The notes below the pieces were generated by a model. The model made no database searches and was not told the origin of the DNA. It was given only the letters and a program-made list of their open reading frames with translations. From assembly GCA_937906995.1 (NCBI GenBank), contig CALESB010000059.1, positions 1-62,765 of the forward strand: DNA of 62,765 bases. The letters run 5' to 3'. Below are positions 48,992-56,949 of the stretch, in pieces. A program made the position numbers and the translations under genes. This DNA is from an uncultured Sutterella sp. GTDB taxonomy: Bacteria; Pseudomonadota; Gammaproteobacteria; Burkholderiales; Burkholderiaceae_F. The stretch's first letter is position 1. Every line of letters starts with the position of its first letter.

Positions 48992-49585
48992 ATGCAAGAC
49001 GTTTTATTGCACTGCTGCTGTGCTCCATGTTCCTCTGCTATTTTGGAGTGGATGCTCGCAAATGAATACCGCCCCACTTTGTTTTACTTTAACCCAAATA
49101 TTTTCCCAGATACTGAATACCTTATTCGCAAAAATGAGCTAAAACGCTTTGCTGCTAGTAAAGGGCTACATGTGATTGATGGTGATTACGATCATCACCG
49201 ATGGCGCGAGGCTGTGAAAGGGCACGAGATGCAACCTGAAAGAGGCTCCCGTTGCCAAATTTGTTTTAACTTGCGACTAGCTGAAACAGCCAGAGTAGCC
49301 CAAGAAGAAGGAATTGAGCTTTTTACTACGACGCTTGCCAGTAGTCGGTGGAAAAACCTAGATCAAATTAATGAAGCTGGCCGTTTGGCCCAAAGTATTT
49401 ATCCCAAAACACAGTGGTGGGATCGCAATTGGAGAAAAGGCGGATTACAACAACGCCGCAATGAATTGCTTAAAGAAAATCACTTCTATAACCAACTCTA
49501 TTGCGGCTGTGAATTTTCGATGCAGCGACTTGGACCTGAGGAAATTAAACGTTTAATGACTCAAGCGTGTCCTTTAGAGCTTTGA
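48992..49585 (+). CDS. queH: Epoxyqueuosine reductase QueH
   Basis: QueH performs the last queuosine step, reducing epoxyqueuosine in tRNA to queuosine; it is a non-homologous replacement for QueG. The 197-residue protein carries the cluster-binding cysteines LLHCCCAPCSS at residues 6-16 and SRCQICFNLRL near residue 90, plus YCGCEFS near the C-terminus. The other late genes of the route, queA and tgt, are also in this window at 59459-61645. It has no visible ribosome-binding site and is divergent from yggS. Its 3' end overlaps the 3' end of lgt by 25 bases. Confidence 0.93.
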   Translation: MQDVLLHCCCAPCSSAILEWMLANEYRPTLFYFNPNIFPDTEYLIRKNELKRFAASKGLHVIDGDYDHHRWREAVKGHEMQPERGSRCQICFNLRLAETARVAQEEGIELFTTTLASSRWKNLDQINEAGRLAQSIYPKTQWWDRNWRKGGLQQRRNELLKENHFYNQLYCGCEFSMQRLGPEEIKRLMTQACPLEL

Positions 49586-50358
49586 GGCCAAAACCAAACT
49601 GCGATTCCCAAAGCAATCATCGGAAGTGATAACCACTGGCCTTGGCTTAAACCCAAGGCCTGTAGACCTAAGAATGCATCGGGTTCTCTGAAAAACTCTA
49701 CAAAAAATCTCACAATGCCATACCCCAAACAAAAAAGCGCTGCTACACGTCCATCTTTGCGAGGTACACGAGAATAAAACCAAAGAACAGAAAACAGTAG
49801 TAACCCTTCTAATCCAGCTTCATAAAGCTGAGAGGGGTGTCTTGGCATCCAATCTCGTGCAGCGGGAAAAATCATGGCAAAAACATAATCAGGCGAGCAT
49901 ACGCGCCCCCACAATTCTCCATTAATAAAATTGCCAATTCGCCCAAAGAAAAGACCTAGAGGGACAAGGGGGGTAACGAAGTCCGCTACCTTCAAAAATG
50001 ATTGATGCCGTACCTTTGCAAAATAAAACATTGCAACAATAACACCTAGTACTCCCCCATGAGCACTCATTCCGCCATCCCAAACTCGAACAATATCTTG
50101 CGGATGAGAAATAAACCACTCCGGCTGATAGAAAAAGCAATAACCTAAACGACCACCAAGAATGACGCCAAGCACTCCATAAAAAAGTAAGTCCTCAACA
50201 CCTTCTGCCGTCATTCCTCGCCACGATTCTCGCTTGGCACGATAAGAACCTAAAGCCCAAAACAGAGCAAAGCCCACCAAATACATAAGACCGTACCAAT
50301 GAATTGAAACGGGACCAATCGATAAAGCAATCGGATTAAACTGAGGATGAATCAACAT
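49561..50358 (-). CDS. lgt: Prolipoprotein diacylglyceryl transferase
   Basis: Lgt transfers diacylglycerol from phosphatidylglycerol to the lipobox Cys of prelipoproteins at the inner membrane. The 265-residue protein has seven helices, the IHWYGLMYLVGF start, GGRLGYCFFYQPEWF, the SAHGGVLGV motif with the catalytic His, and the signature GRIGNFINGELWGR. The ATG at 50358 is the one that aligns with the family; the longer ORF adds 24 unrelated residues. It supports the several lipoproteins encoded in this window. Tail-to-tail overlap with queH is 25 bases. Confidence 0.95.
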   Translation of the reverse strand: MLIHPQFNPIALSIGPVSIHWYGLMYLVGFALFWALGSYRAKRESWRGMTAEGVEDLLFYGVLGVILGGRLGYCFFYQPEWFISHPQDIVRVWDGGMSAHGGVLGVIVAMFYFAKVRHQSFLKVADFVTPLVPLGLFFGRIGNFINGELWGRVCSPDYVFAMIFPAARDWMPRHPSQLYEAGLEGLLLFSVLWFYSRVPRKDGRVAALFCLGYGIVRFFVEFFREPDAFLGLQALGLSQGQWLSLPMIALGIAVWFWPQSSKGHA

Positions 50359-50461
50359 AGTTCTATTAAATTCGTTAAGTTTGGAAAATTCTAGCGTATC
50401 TTTACGCTCTTTCTGTCTATACTCAAGCATCCGAAACCATTTTTTGCAAATCCCAATATCT

Positions 50462-51247
50462 ATGACTCAATACACAACACTTTCAAAAACAGATTTCATG
50501 TTGCTTGTCAACAAAATGAAAAGTAACCGACCCCTGGTGCATTGCATGACCAATGATGTGGTTCAAGAAATCACAGCCGATGTCTTACTGGCCAGTGGCG
50601 CTTCCCCTGCCATGATTATCGCGCAAGAGGAGTGTGAAGATTTTGCTCGAATTGCCAACACCTTATTGGTCAATGTTGGAACGATTTTCCCAGAACGAGT
50701 GCAAGCGATGCTTTCCGCTATTGAAACCATGAACAACATGAATAAACCTTGGGTCTTGGATCCAGTGGCAGCAGGCGTGATTCCTTGGCGAGATGAAGTA
50801 CTCAAACGTTTACTTGAGTTGCGTCCGACTGTTGTTCGTGGCAATGCAAGTGAAATCATGGCATTGGTCGGTGCCTCTAATGGCGGCAAAGGCGTTGATA
50901 GCCTTGATGAAAGTAAAAACGCTATCAATGCAGCTAAAGCGTTAGCGATTAAAACTCACGGTGTTGTCGCTGTCACAGGCGAAAGTGACTTTGTCACCGA
51001 TGGCGAAGAAGTCATTGAAATTCCAGGTGGCCACGTCATGGCAACATTAGTCGTCGGCACAGGATGTTCACTATCGGCTATGGTTGCCGCTTTTTGTGCA
51101 ACCTGCCCTTGCCCTCTTAGTGCAACAGCGGCAGCCCTTGCACTTGCCAAACGTGCCCAAGAAATGGCCATCGCCAACTCCAAGGGACCGGGCAGCTTCC
51201 ACTCTGCCTACTTAGATGCTCTCTATCAATTAACCTGTAACGCTTAA
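50462..51247 (+). CDS. thiM: Hydroxyethylthiazole kinase
   Basis: ThiM phosphorylates 4-methyl-5-(2-hydroxyethyl)thiazole for thiamine salvage. The 261-residue protein has PLVHCMTNDVVQEITADVLLA near residue 24, the ribokinase-like PWVLDPVAAG, VVRGNASEIMAL, VAVTGESDFVTDG and the C-terminal GTGCSLSAMVAAF with the anion hole. The ATG at 50462 fits the family N-terminus; an upstream ATG at 50381 gives an unrelated extension overlapping the lgt start. No TPP riboswitch is visible upstream. It precedes thiE by five bases. Confidence 0.94.
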   Translation: MTQYTTLSKTDFMLLVNKMKSNRPLVHCMTNDVVQEITADVLLASGASPAMIIAQEECEDFARIANTLLVNVGTIFPERVQAMLSAIETMNNMNKPWVLDPVAAGVIPWRDEVLKRLLELRPTVVRGNASEIMALVGASNGGKGVDSLDESKNAINAAKALAIKTHGVVAVTGESDFVTDGEEVIEIPGGHVMATLVVGTGCSLSAMVAAFCATCPCPLSATAAALALAKRAQEMAIANSKGPGSFHSAYLDALYQLTCNA

Positions 51248-51252
51248 ACTCC

Positions 51253-51915
51253 ATGGCTACATCGACACTGGATTACAGTATCTACTTAGTTCTTGACCCT
51301 GACCTTACCGCTGAATTTGGTATGGTCGAGACAGCAATTGAAGCAGCGAAAGCTGGGGCCACATTTGTGCAGCTAAGAGCACCAAACTGGAAAAAGCGCC
51401 GTTACTATGAATGCGCAGTTGCATTGAAAAAGGCGCTTTCTTCCTACAATACTAAGCTGATCATCAATGATCATGTTGATGTAGCCCTGGCTATGGATGC
51501 AGATGGCGTACATGTTGGACAAAAAGATTTACCCGTGCAAAAAGTCAGGCAACTCATAGGCCAAGATAAAATTCTTGGGCTTTCTGTTAGCAACTTAGGC
51601 GAGGCTCGCTCTGTAGATCCCTCAATTGTCGATTATGTTGGCATTGGACCTATTTTTGCGACAAACACCAAAAAGGACGCCTCTGCCCCTGTTGGTATTG
51701 ATGGTTTTGCCACCATTGCTAAAGCTTGTACAGTACCTAATGTCGCCATCGGATCTGTAAAGTCGCAACATATTCCTGCATTAATCAAAGCCCATGCAAA
51801 CGGTATTGCTGTGGTTTCTGCAATCTGCGGCCAGCCTAATCCCTACCTTGCAACTCTGAAATTAAGACAAGCTTGGGATTTAGCTATACAAACATACAAA
51901 GATGACACAATTTGA
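51253..51915 (+). CDS. thiE: Thiamine-phosphate synthase
   Basis: ThiE couples HMP pyrophosphate with thiazole phosphate to form thiamine phosphate. The 220-residue TIM-barrel protein has GATFVQLRAPNWKKRR (pyrophosphate loop, with Ala-Pro in place of the usual Lys), LIINDHVDVALAMDADGVHVGQKDLP, LGLSVSNLGEA and DYVGIGPIFATNTKKDA. It forms a two-gene salvage unit with thiM; no thiC or thiD is nearby, suggesting reliance on salvaged thiamine parts, though that cannot be judged from one window. Confidence 0.93.
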   Translation: MATSTLDYSIYLVLDPDLTAEFGMVETAIEAAKAGATFVQLRAPNWKKRRYYECAVALKKALSSYNTKLIINDHVDVALAMDADGVHVGQKDLPVQKVRQLIGQDKILGLSVSNLGEARSVDPSIVDYVGIGPIFATNTKKDASAPVGIDGFATIAKACTVPNVAIGSVKSQHIPALIKAHANGIAVVSAICGQPNPYLATLKLRQAWDLAIQTYKDDTI

Positions 51916-51995
51916 CGACTTTTACACCATTTTTGTCTTTGAGATTAACGGTACAATTAGTAAATAGTTTTATTAAAAACCAGTGATCAAACGCC

Positions 51996-53447
51996 ATGAG
52001 CGAACCTTACTCTAATATCCCTGACGGAAAATTATCAGTTACAGATGCCGAGCTTGTGACTCAAGTAAAAATGCTTGAGCAAACACCAACACTCGACTGG
52101 GAAAGCAGTGATGCTAATCGGGCTACCCGCCAAGCTTCATTAGCTGTTGGTGAGGGAGCTAACATTGCTACTTTTCTAGTTGCTCGCTCTCGTATTGCAA
52201 AAAAAATGATTGAGGCGAAAAATCCATCAATCAAATCAAATGCGATCAAACTTGTTCCTCCATCATGGTTGACTTGGGCATTGTTTGCTCTGGCTTTTTT
52301 GATGGGGCTTTTAACCGATCAGTTTGCTAGTACAGGCTCTCGCATCAACCTTTTATCTTTGCCATTTTTTGGCATTTTGACCTGGAATATCTTTGTTTAC
52401 CTGGCATTGTTTATTTCTGGTTTTAAAGAAAATAATCGACGAGACTTTTTCGGTATACGATTAAGTTTTTCGTTTCTTCAAAAAAATCTCTTAACGAAGT
52501 CTTTGGACAAATCAAAAGCGCTTGGACAATTAATGCAACCGATGCTCACTGAGTACTCGGCTCGCGCCTTTCACTTAGCCGCTTTAGGCTTTGTGATTGG
52601 AATGATTGTCAGCGTTTTATTGCGAGGCATCGGGACTGCCTACACGGTTGGTTGGGAAAGCACATGGTTTGCAGAAAGCCCTGAAATTGTCTATCAAATC
52701 ATTATGGTGACCTATGGCTTCTTTACAAGCTTCTTAGGCCCCATGCCTAACATTTTAGAGGTTGCCAACTTACGATTTGATCGACTTGCTTTAAGTGGTG
52801 TTGAAGTTTCCGCTGGCCTTTGGCTTTTGCGAATGATCGTTATGCTTTGCATTTTTGTTGTGCTTCCGCGCCTATTATTAGTGCTCAAACACAGCTTTAA
52901 AATTGCCCAACTAAAAAAGAATTATCCCATCGATTTAGGCGACCGTTACTTTCAAGAGATCTTAAAAGCCTGGCGAGCTGAAGAGCTCAACCTTGACCTA
53001 ATGATTCCAGAGTCCAATAGTAATCAAGCGGCAATTGAGACAGCCTATCGACTCGCAGAAAGCTTAGGATTTAATTTGGCTGAAGTAAGAAATCATACTT
53101 TAGACTTTAGTTCAGACGATGCGCCTTTAACGCTTGAACAATCCGGTAGTGCCCAACAAGTCTGGATATTAATGAATGGTACGACAACGCCCGAAAATGA
53201 AGTTCAAGGCCACACGGTTCATCTCATTCAACAAAAGGTGGGAAAAGCGCCCGTAGTCTTATTGGTTGATATGGCTGGTTACGTTACTCGATTCGGAGAC
53301 TTTGCCGATCGCATTCAAACTCGTAAAGATCTCTGGCACGAATTCGCCACCAGTTGTAACGTACCCGTTGTGTTTTATCACTCTGGTCTCAAACCGGATC
53401 CAACAACCCAAAATGAACTGAAACAAGCCTGCGGGCAACCTGTCTAG
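51996..53447 (+). CDS. DUF2868 membrane protein
   Basis: This 483-residue inner-membrane protein of the uncharacterised DUF2868 family is typically encoded next to a DUF3482 GTPase in betaproteobacteria and some gammaproteobacteria. Four or more helices are evident (WLTWALFALAFLMGLL, LSLPFFGILTWNIFVYLALF, AFHLAALGFVIGMIVSVLL, LWLLRMIVMLCIFVVLPRLL). The soluble C-terminal third (from about residue 330) has a Rossmann-like look (QVWILMNGT, APVVLLVDMAGYV). It ends 12 bases before the GTPase gene. Function unknown; the pairing suggests one membrane-bound GTPase complex. Confidence 0.85.
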   Translation: MSEPYSNIPDGKLSVTDAELVTQVKMLEQTPTLDWESSDANRATRQASLAVGEGANIATFLVARSRIAKKMIEAKNPSIKSNAIKLVPPSWLTWALFALAFLMGLLTDQFASTGSRINLLSLPFFGILTWNIFVYLALFISGFKENNRRDFFGIRLSFSFLQKNLLTKSLDKSKALGQLMQPMLTEYSARAFHLAALGFVIGMIVSVLLRGIGTAYTVGWESTWFAESPEIVYQIIMVTYGFFTSFLGPMPNILEVANLRFDRLALSGVEVSAGLWLLRMIVMLCIFVVLPRLLLVLKHSFKIAQLKKNYPIDLGDRYFQEILKAWRAEELNLDLMIPESNSNQAAIETAYRLAESLGFNLAEVRNHTLDFSSDDAPLTLEQSGSAQQVWILMNGTTTPENEVQGHTVHLIQQKVGKAPVVLLVDMAGYVTRFGDFADRIQTRKDLWHEFATSCNVPVVFYHSGLKPDPTTQNELKQACGQPV

Positions 53448-53459
53448 AAAGGGATCATC

Positions 53460-54911
53460 ATGGCTGATATGCAAACAATGCGAATTAATTTAAGTCTGGT
53501 GTCTCACACCAATATTGGTAAGACCACGCTAGCTCGCACCTTGTTAGGTCGAGATATTGGCGAGGTCGCAGATCGCCCTCATGTGACAGAAACCAATGAC
53601 GACTATGTTTTAATTCGCGGCTCAGATGGGTATTCCGAATTGGTTTTGTGGGATACCCCGGGATTTGGAGATAGCGTACGCTTATCTCAGCGCTTAGAAG
53701 GACGCTCAAATCCCCTCGGTTGGTTCTTGGCCGAGGTTTGGGACCGTATGTCAAATAAAGCTCTTTGGCTTAACCAACGCGCTTTAAAGCATGTCCGTGA
53801 CACCAGCAGCGTCGTTCTTTACTTAGTCAATGCCAGCGAATCCCCTCAAGCCTGCTCGTATGTCAGCGCTGAGATGAAAATTCTTTCCTGGATTAACAAG
53901 CCGGTTGTTGTACTTTTAAACCAAATGGGTAAGCCCCGTGAAAAAAGTATTGAAGATGCCGAGCTTGCTCAATGGAATGAATATATGGCTCAGTTCCCAT
54001 TGGTGAAATGTGTGTTACCGATGGATGCATTTGCTCGATGCTGGGTACAAGAGTTTGCTCTTTTTGAAGCCATCGGCAGTGTACTTAACGAAGAACAAAA
54101 GGCCACCTTTGAAGCGCTACGTGAGGCCTGGAGTCGCCAACGCCGAGCAGTTTACGCTTCTAGCATTGACGCCATCAGCAACTACATGACGCAACTTGTT
54201 GTCGATCATGAAGAGCTCTCCAATTACAGTCTTACAGAACAGGTCAAGGATTGGGGGCGCCGTTTAGGTGTTGTTAAACCTCAAGCGGGTCCTATTGAAG
54301 ATGCAAAAAATGCGTTAGCAGCTCGTGCTGCCGATGGCTTATGCGCTTTAACACAACGCTTGATTGATGCCCATGGCATCGAAGGCGCGGGAGTTCGTCG
54401 CGAAATTTTGCGTCGTCTTAAAACAGACTGGACAGTCAATACAGCTGCCAACCCTAAAGGCGCCGCAATCGTAGGCGCTGTTGGTGCGGGTGCTGCCAGT
54501 GGTTTAGCAACTGATCTTGCCATGGGCGGCTTAAGTGGAGGCTTAGGTACCCTTTTAGGCACTGTCATTGGCGCCATTGGAGGTGCCGGTGCCGCTATTG
54601 CTTACAACCAAGTCAAAGGCGTCCATGGGACTCAAGTCTCTTGGAGCAAAATTGCGCTACAAAACTACCTTCTCGAAGCTATTTTGCTTTACTTAGCGGT
54701 TGCTCACTTTGGACGAGGACGAGGCTATTGGGAAGAAAGTGAGGCCCCAGCCTTCTGGAAAGACATTGTCATTGATGAAATGAAAAAACAAGATCCAGAG
54801 TATGATCCTACGCCCTTAACAGACCCAGATAGCATTGATGGCCTCAATCATAAGACCGTCGATTTAGTCATTCGCGGTGTGTTAATGACCCTTTATAATC
54901 GAGCACCTTAA
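53460..54911 (+). CDS. DUF3482-containing Era-like GTPase
   Basis: This 483-residue protein has an N-terminal GTPase domain: P-loop SHTNIGKTTL near residue 16 (first Gly of the usual GxxxxGKT replaced by Ser), switch II LWDTPGFGDS and a G4-like VVLLNQMGKP. A helical middle region and a glycine-rich hydrophobic segment (AGAASGLATDLAMGGLSGG near residue 345) that probably inserts in the membrane make up the DUF3482 part. It is the partner of the DUF2868 protein upstream. The family's role is not established. Confidence 0.85.
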   Translation: MADMQTMRINLSLVSHTNIGKTTLARTLLGRDIGEVADRPHVTETNDDYVLIRGSDGYSELVLWDTPGFGDSVRLSQRLEGRSNPLGWFLAEVWDRMSNKALWLNQRALKHVRDTSSVVLYLVNASESPQACSYVSAEMKILSWINKPVVVLLNQMGKPREKSIEDAELAQWNEYMAQFPLVKCVLPMDAFARCWVQEFALFEAIGSVLNEEQKATFEALREAWSRQRRAVYASSIDAISNYMTQLVVDHEELSNYSLTEQVKDWGRRLGVVKPQAGPIEDAKNALAARAADGLCALTQRLIDAHGIEGAGVRREILRRLKTDWTVNTAANPKGAAIVGAVGAGAASGLATDLAMGGLSGGLGTLLGTVIGAIGGAGAAIAYNQVKGVHGTQVSWSKIALQNYLLEAILLYLAVAHFGRGRGYWEESEAPAFWKDIVIDEMKKQDPEYDPTPLTDPDSIDGLNHKTVDLVIRGVLMTLYNRAP

Positions 54912-54916
54912 GAAAC

Positions 54917-54946
54917 AAAAACGAGTTCAATGTGAACTCGTTTTTG
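54917..54946. terminator. Bidirectional terminator between the GTPase gene and bioB
   Basis: AAAAACGAGTTCA (54917-54929) pairs with TGAACTCGTTTTT (54933-54945) around a three-base loop, with A and T runs at both ends. It serves two convergent transcripts. Confidence 0.9.
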
Positions 54947-54950
54947 TTTT

Positions 54951-55922
54951 CTAATCATTGCATCTCTTAGGTTGGAATCCTAATTCTTTTAAGAGCTGCA
55001 TATCTGTTGCTACTGTAATACCAGCAGTTGTTAACATATCCCCTGAAATCGTCGCATTCGCTCCAGACTTAAAACAGGCCTCACCTTTGTCACCTAAAAG
55101 ACCTCTGCCTCCAGCCAAACGAATAGATGCTTGAGGCAACATGAAACGATATACCGCCACGATTCGTTGCAGGTCTTCTGGCGACAAACGCTTATTGCCT
55201 TCAAATGGTGTTCCCTCAATCGCGTTGAGCATGTTGACAGGAATACTCTTGACACCTAACTTTCTTAGGCTCAAAGCCATATCAATCCGGTCCTCTACAC
55301 TTTCCCCTAGACCCATAATACCTCCGCTACAAACCGGCAATCCTGCCGCCTGAGCAGCTCTAATCGCTACTATCTTATCTGCAAACGTATGAGTCGTACA
55401 AACACTTGGAAAGTAACGTTCAGAAGTCTCCAAGTTATTATGAACCCGTTCAACGCCAGCCTCTTTGAGCCAAGCAAACTGTTCTTGTTTTAATAAACCT
55501 AAAGAGACGCAAACTGAAATATTGCAAACAGCCTTAATTGCTTTTACAGCCTCACAAATTTTCAATACTTCACGATTAGTTAGGCGTTTGCCAGATGTGA
55601 CTATAGAAAAACGTAATACACCTTGAGCAGCATCATGTTTGGCTTGCTCGACGATTTTCTCAGTGCTTAACAAGGGGTAGACTGCACTTGCTGTGTGGCT
55701 ATGAATTGACTGAGAACAAAAACGACAATTTTCTGAGCAGCGACCACTTTTGGCATTAATAATCGTACAGATATCAAAGCCGTTACTACAAAAATACTCG
55801 CGAATTTTATTAGCCCAAGAAGAAAGCTCTTTCAATGGTTGCTCATATAACCAAAGCGCCTCTTCTCGAGTAACTTGATAACCATCCAACACTTTTTGCG
55901 CCAGTGACTGAACATCCGACAT
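54951..55922 (-). CDS. bioB: Biotin synthase
   Basis: BioB inserts sulfur into dethiobiotin by a radical-SAM mechanism. The 323-residue protein has the radical-SAM motif CSENCRFCSQS near residue 61, NNLETSERYFPSVCTTH near residue 155, GGIMGLGESVEDRIDMAL, and IRLAGGRG. The sequence resembles the compact BioB branch of Firmicutes and gut anaerobes (ICTIINAKSGRCSENC) more than E. coli BioB, hinting at transfer, though without a tree this is inference. No other bio gene is nearby. Confidence 0.93.
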   Translation of the reverse strand: MSDVQSLAQKVLDGYQVTREEALWLYEQPLKELSSWANKIREYFCSNGFDICTIINAKSGRCSENCRFCSQSIHSHTASAVYPLLSTEKIVEQAKHDAAQGVLRFSIVTSGKRLTNREVLKICEAVKAIKAVCNISVCVSLGLLKQEQFAWLKEAGVERVHNNLETSERYFPSVCTTHTFADKIVAIRAAQAAGLPVCSGGIMGLGESVEDRIDMALSLRKLGVKSIPVNMLNAIEGTPFEGNKRLSPEDLQRIVAVYRFMLPQASIRLAGGRGLLGDKGEACFKSGANATISGDMLTTAGITVATDMQLLKELGFQPKRCND

Positions 55923-55939
55923 ATAAATTCCTTTAAAGC

Positions 55940-55975
55940 AAAAGCCTTCTAATCTTATCGATTAGAAGGCTTTTT
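55940..55975. terminator. Strong terminator between secF and bioB
   Basis: A 15-base arm (55940-55954) pairs perfectly with 55960-55974 across a five-base loop, with T-rich sequence on both strands. On the minus strand it ends the secDF transcript before bioB. Confidence 0.88.
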
Positions 55976-56001
55976 AGGTACACATCAAAAGTACAAAATG
56001 A

Positions 56002-56940
56002 TTAGGGTACCATTTCTTGAGGATTATCTTTCTTCAATGGCTTGACCAAATCCTCGCGTTTAACACCTAAATACAAGGCGATGGCTGCTGCCACAAAGAC
56101 AGAAGAGTAAATGCCAAAGCAAATACCAATCGTCAATGCTAAAGAGAAATAATGCAAAGCAGGACCACCAAAGAAGAACATCGCTAACGTCATGGCTAAC
56201 GTTGATGAGTGAGTAATCACCGTACGAGAAATCGTCGCTGTAATAGCTGAGTTAATAATCTCTTCCGAGTCCACACGGCGCATTTTTTTGAAGTGCTCAC
56301 GGCAACGGTCAAAAATAATCACCGATTCATTCACTGAGTAGCCTAAAACGGCTAATACAGCTGCCAACACTGGTAGAGAAAATTCCCATTGCATAATGGA
56401 GAAAATCCCCAAAACCAACACTACGTCGTGCAAGTTGGCGATGATTGCTGCCACTGAGAACTTCCATTCGAAGCGGAAGGCCAAATAGATCACAATACCA
56501 ATGACTACCAAAATGAGGGCAGTTAAACCATCGGTTGCTAACTCTTCACCAACTTGCGGACCAACGAATTCAACACGAGTCATTTGAGCATCAGGTTCAG
56601 TTTCATGTAAAACCCCCATCACCTTGACGGCTTGTTGACCCGAAGTTTCATCCGCTCCAATTGGTAAACGAATCATCACATCACGAGCTGTACCAAAATT
56701 TTGCACAGAGGCTTCTATACCAAGTTTTGTTTTCAACTCCTCACGAATTTGCTCCGTTGGTGCAGCCTGGGGATAGGAAACCTCCATCACCGTACCGCCC
56801 GTGAATTCGATAGAAAAAGCCAGTCCCTTGGTAAACAAGAAGAACACCGCAACCAAGAAAGAAAGCAAAGAAATTGCATTAAAGATCTTGGAATAGCGCA
56901 TGAAAGGAATCGTGCGCCGAATTCTAAATAACTCCATCAC
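56002..56940 (-). CDS. secF: Protein translocase subunit SecF
   Basis: SecF forms with SecD the proton-driven accessory that pulls exported proteins from the SecYEG channel. The 312-residue protein has six helices, the N-terminal SIEFTGGTVMEV motif, QVGEELATDGLTALILV, then VLGYSVNESVIIFDRCREHF, with TISRTVITHSSTLAMTLAMF near the C-terminus. The normal SecF core is complete. It is nine bases downstream of secD, with the pair preceded by yajC as usual. Confidence 0.96.
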   Translation of the reverse strand: MMELFRIRRTIPFMRYSKIFNAISLLSFLVAVFFLFTKGLAFSIEFTGGTVMEVSYPQAAPTEQIREELKTKLGIEASVQNFGTARDVMIRLPIGADETSGQQAVKVMGVLHETEPDAQMTRVEFVGPQVGEELATDGLTALILVVIGIVIYLAFRFEWKFSVAAIIANLHDVVLVLGIFSIMQWEFSLPVLAAVLAVLGYSVNESVIIFDRCREHFKKMRRVDSEEIINSAITATISRTVITHSSTLAMTLAMFFFGGPALHYFSLALTIGICFGIYSSVFVAAAIALYLGVKREDLVKPLKKDNPQEMVP

Positions 56941-56949
56941 AGACTCCTT

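Noticed and set aside
50359..50461. A TPP riboswitch before thiM
   Set aside because: The gap is too short and no THI-box elements are seen; only a six-base hairpin (50393-50408) and a TATACT word are present.
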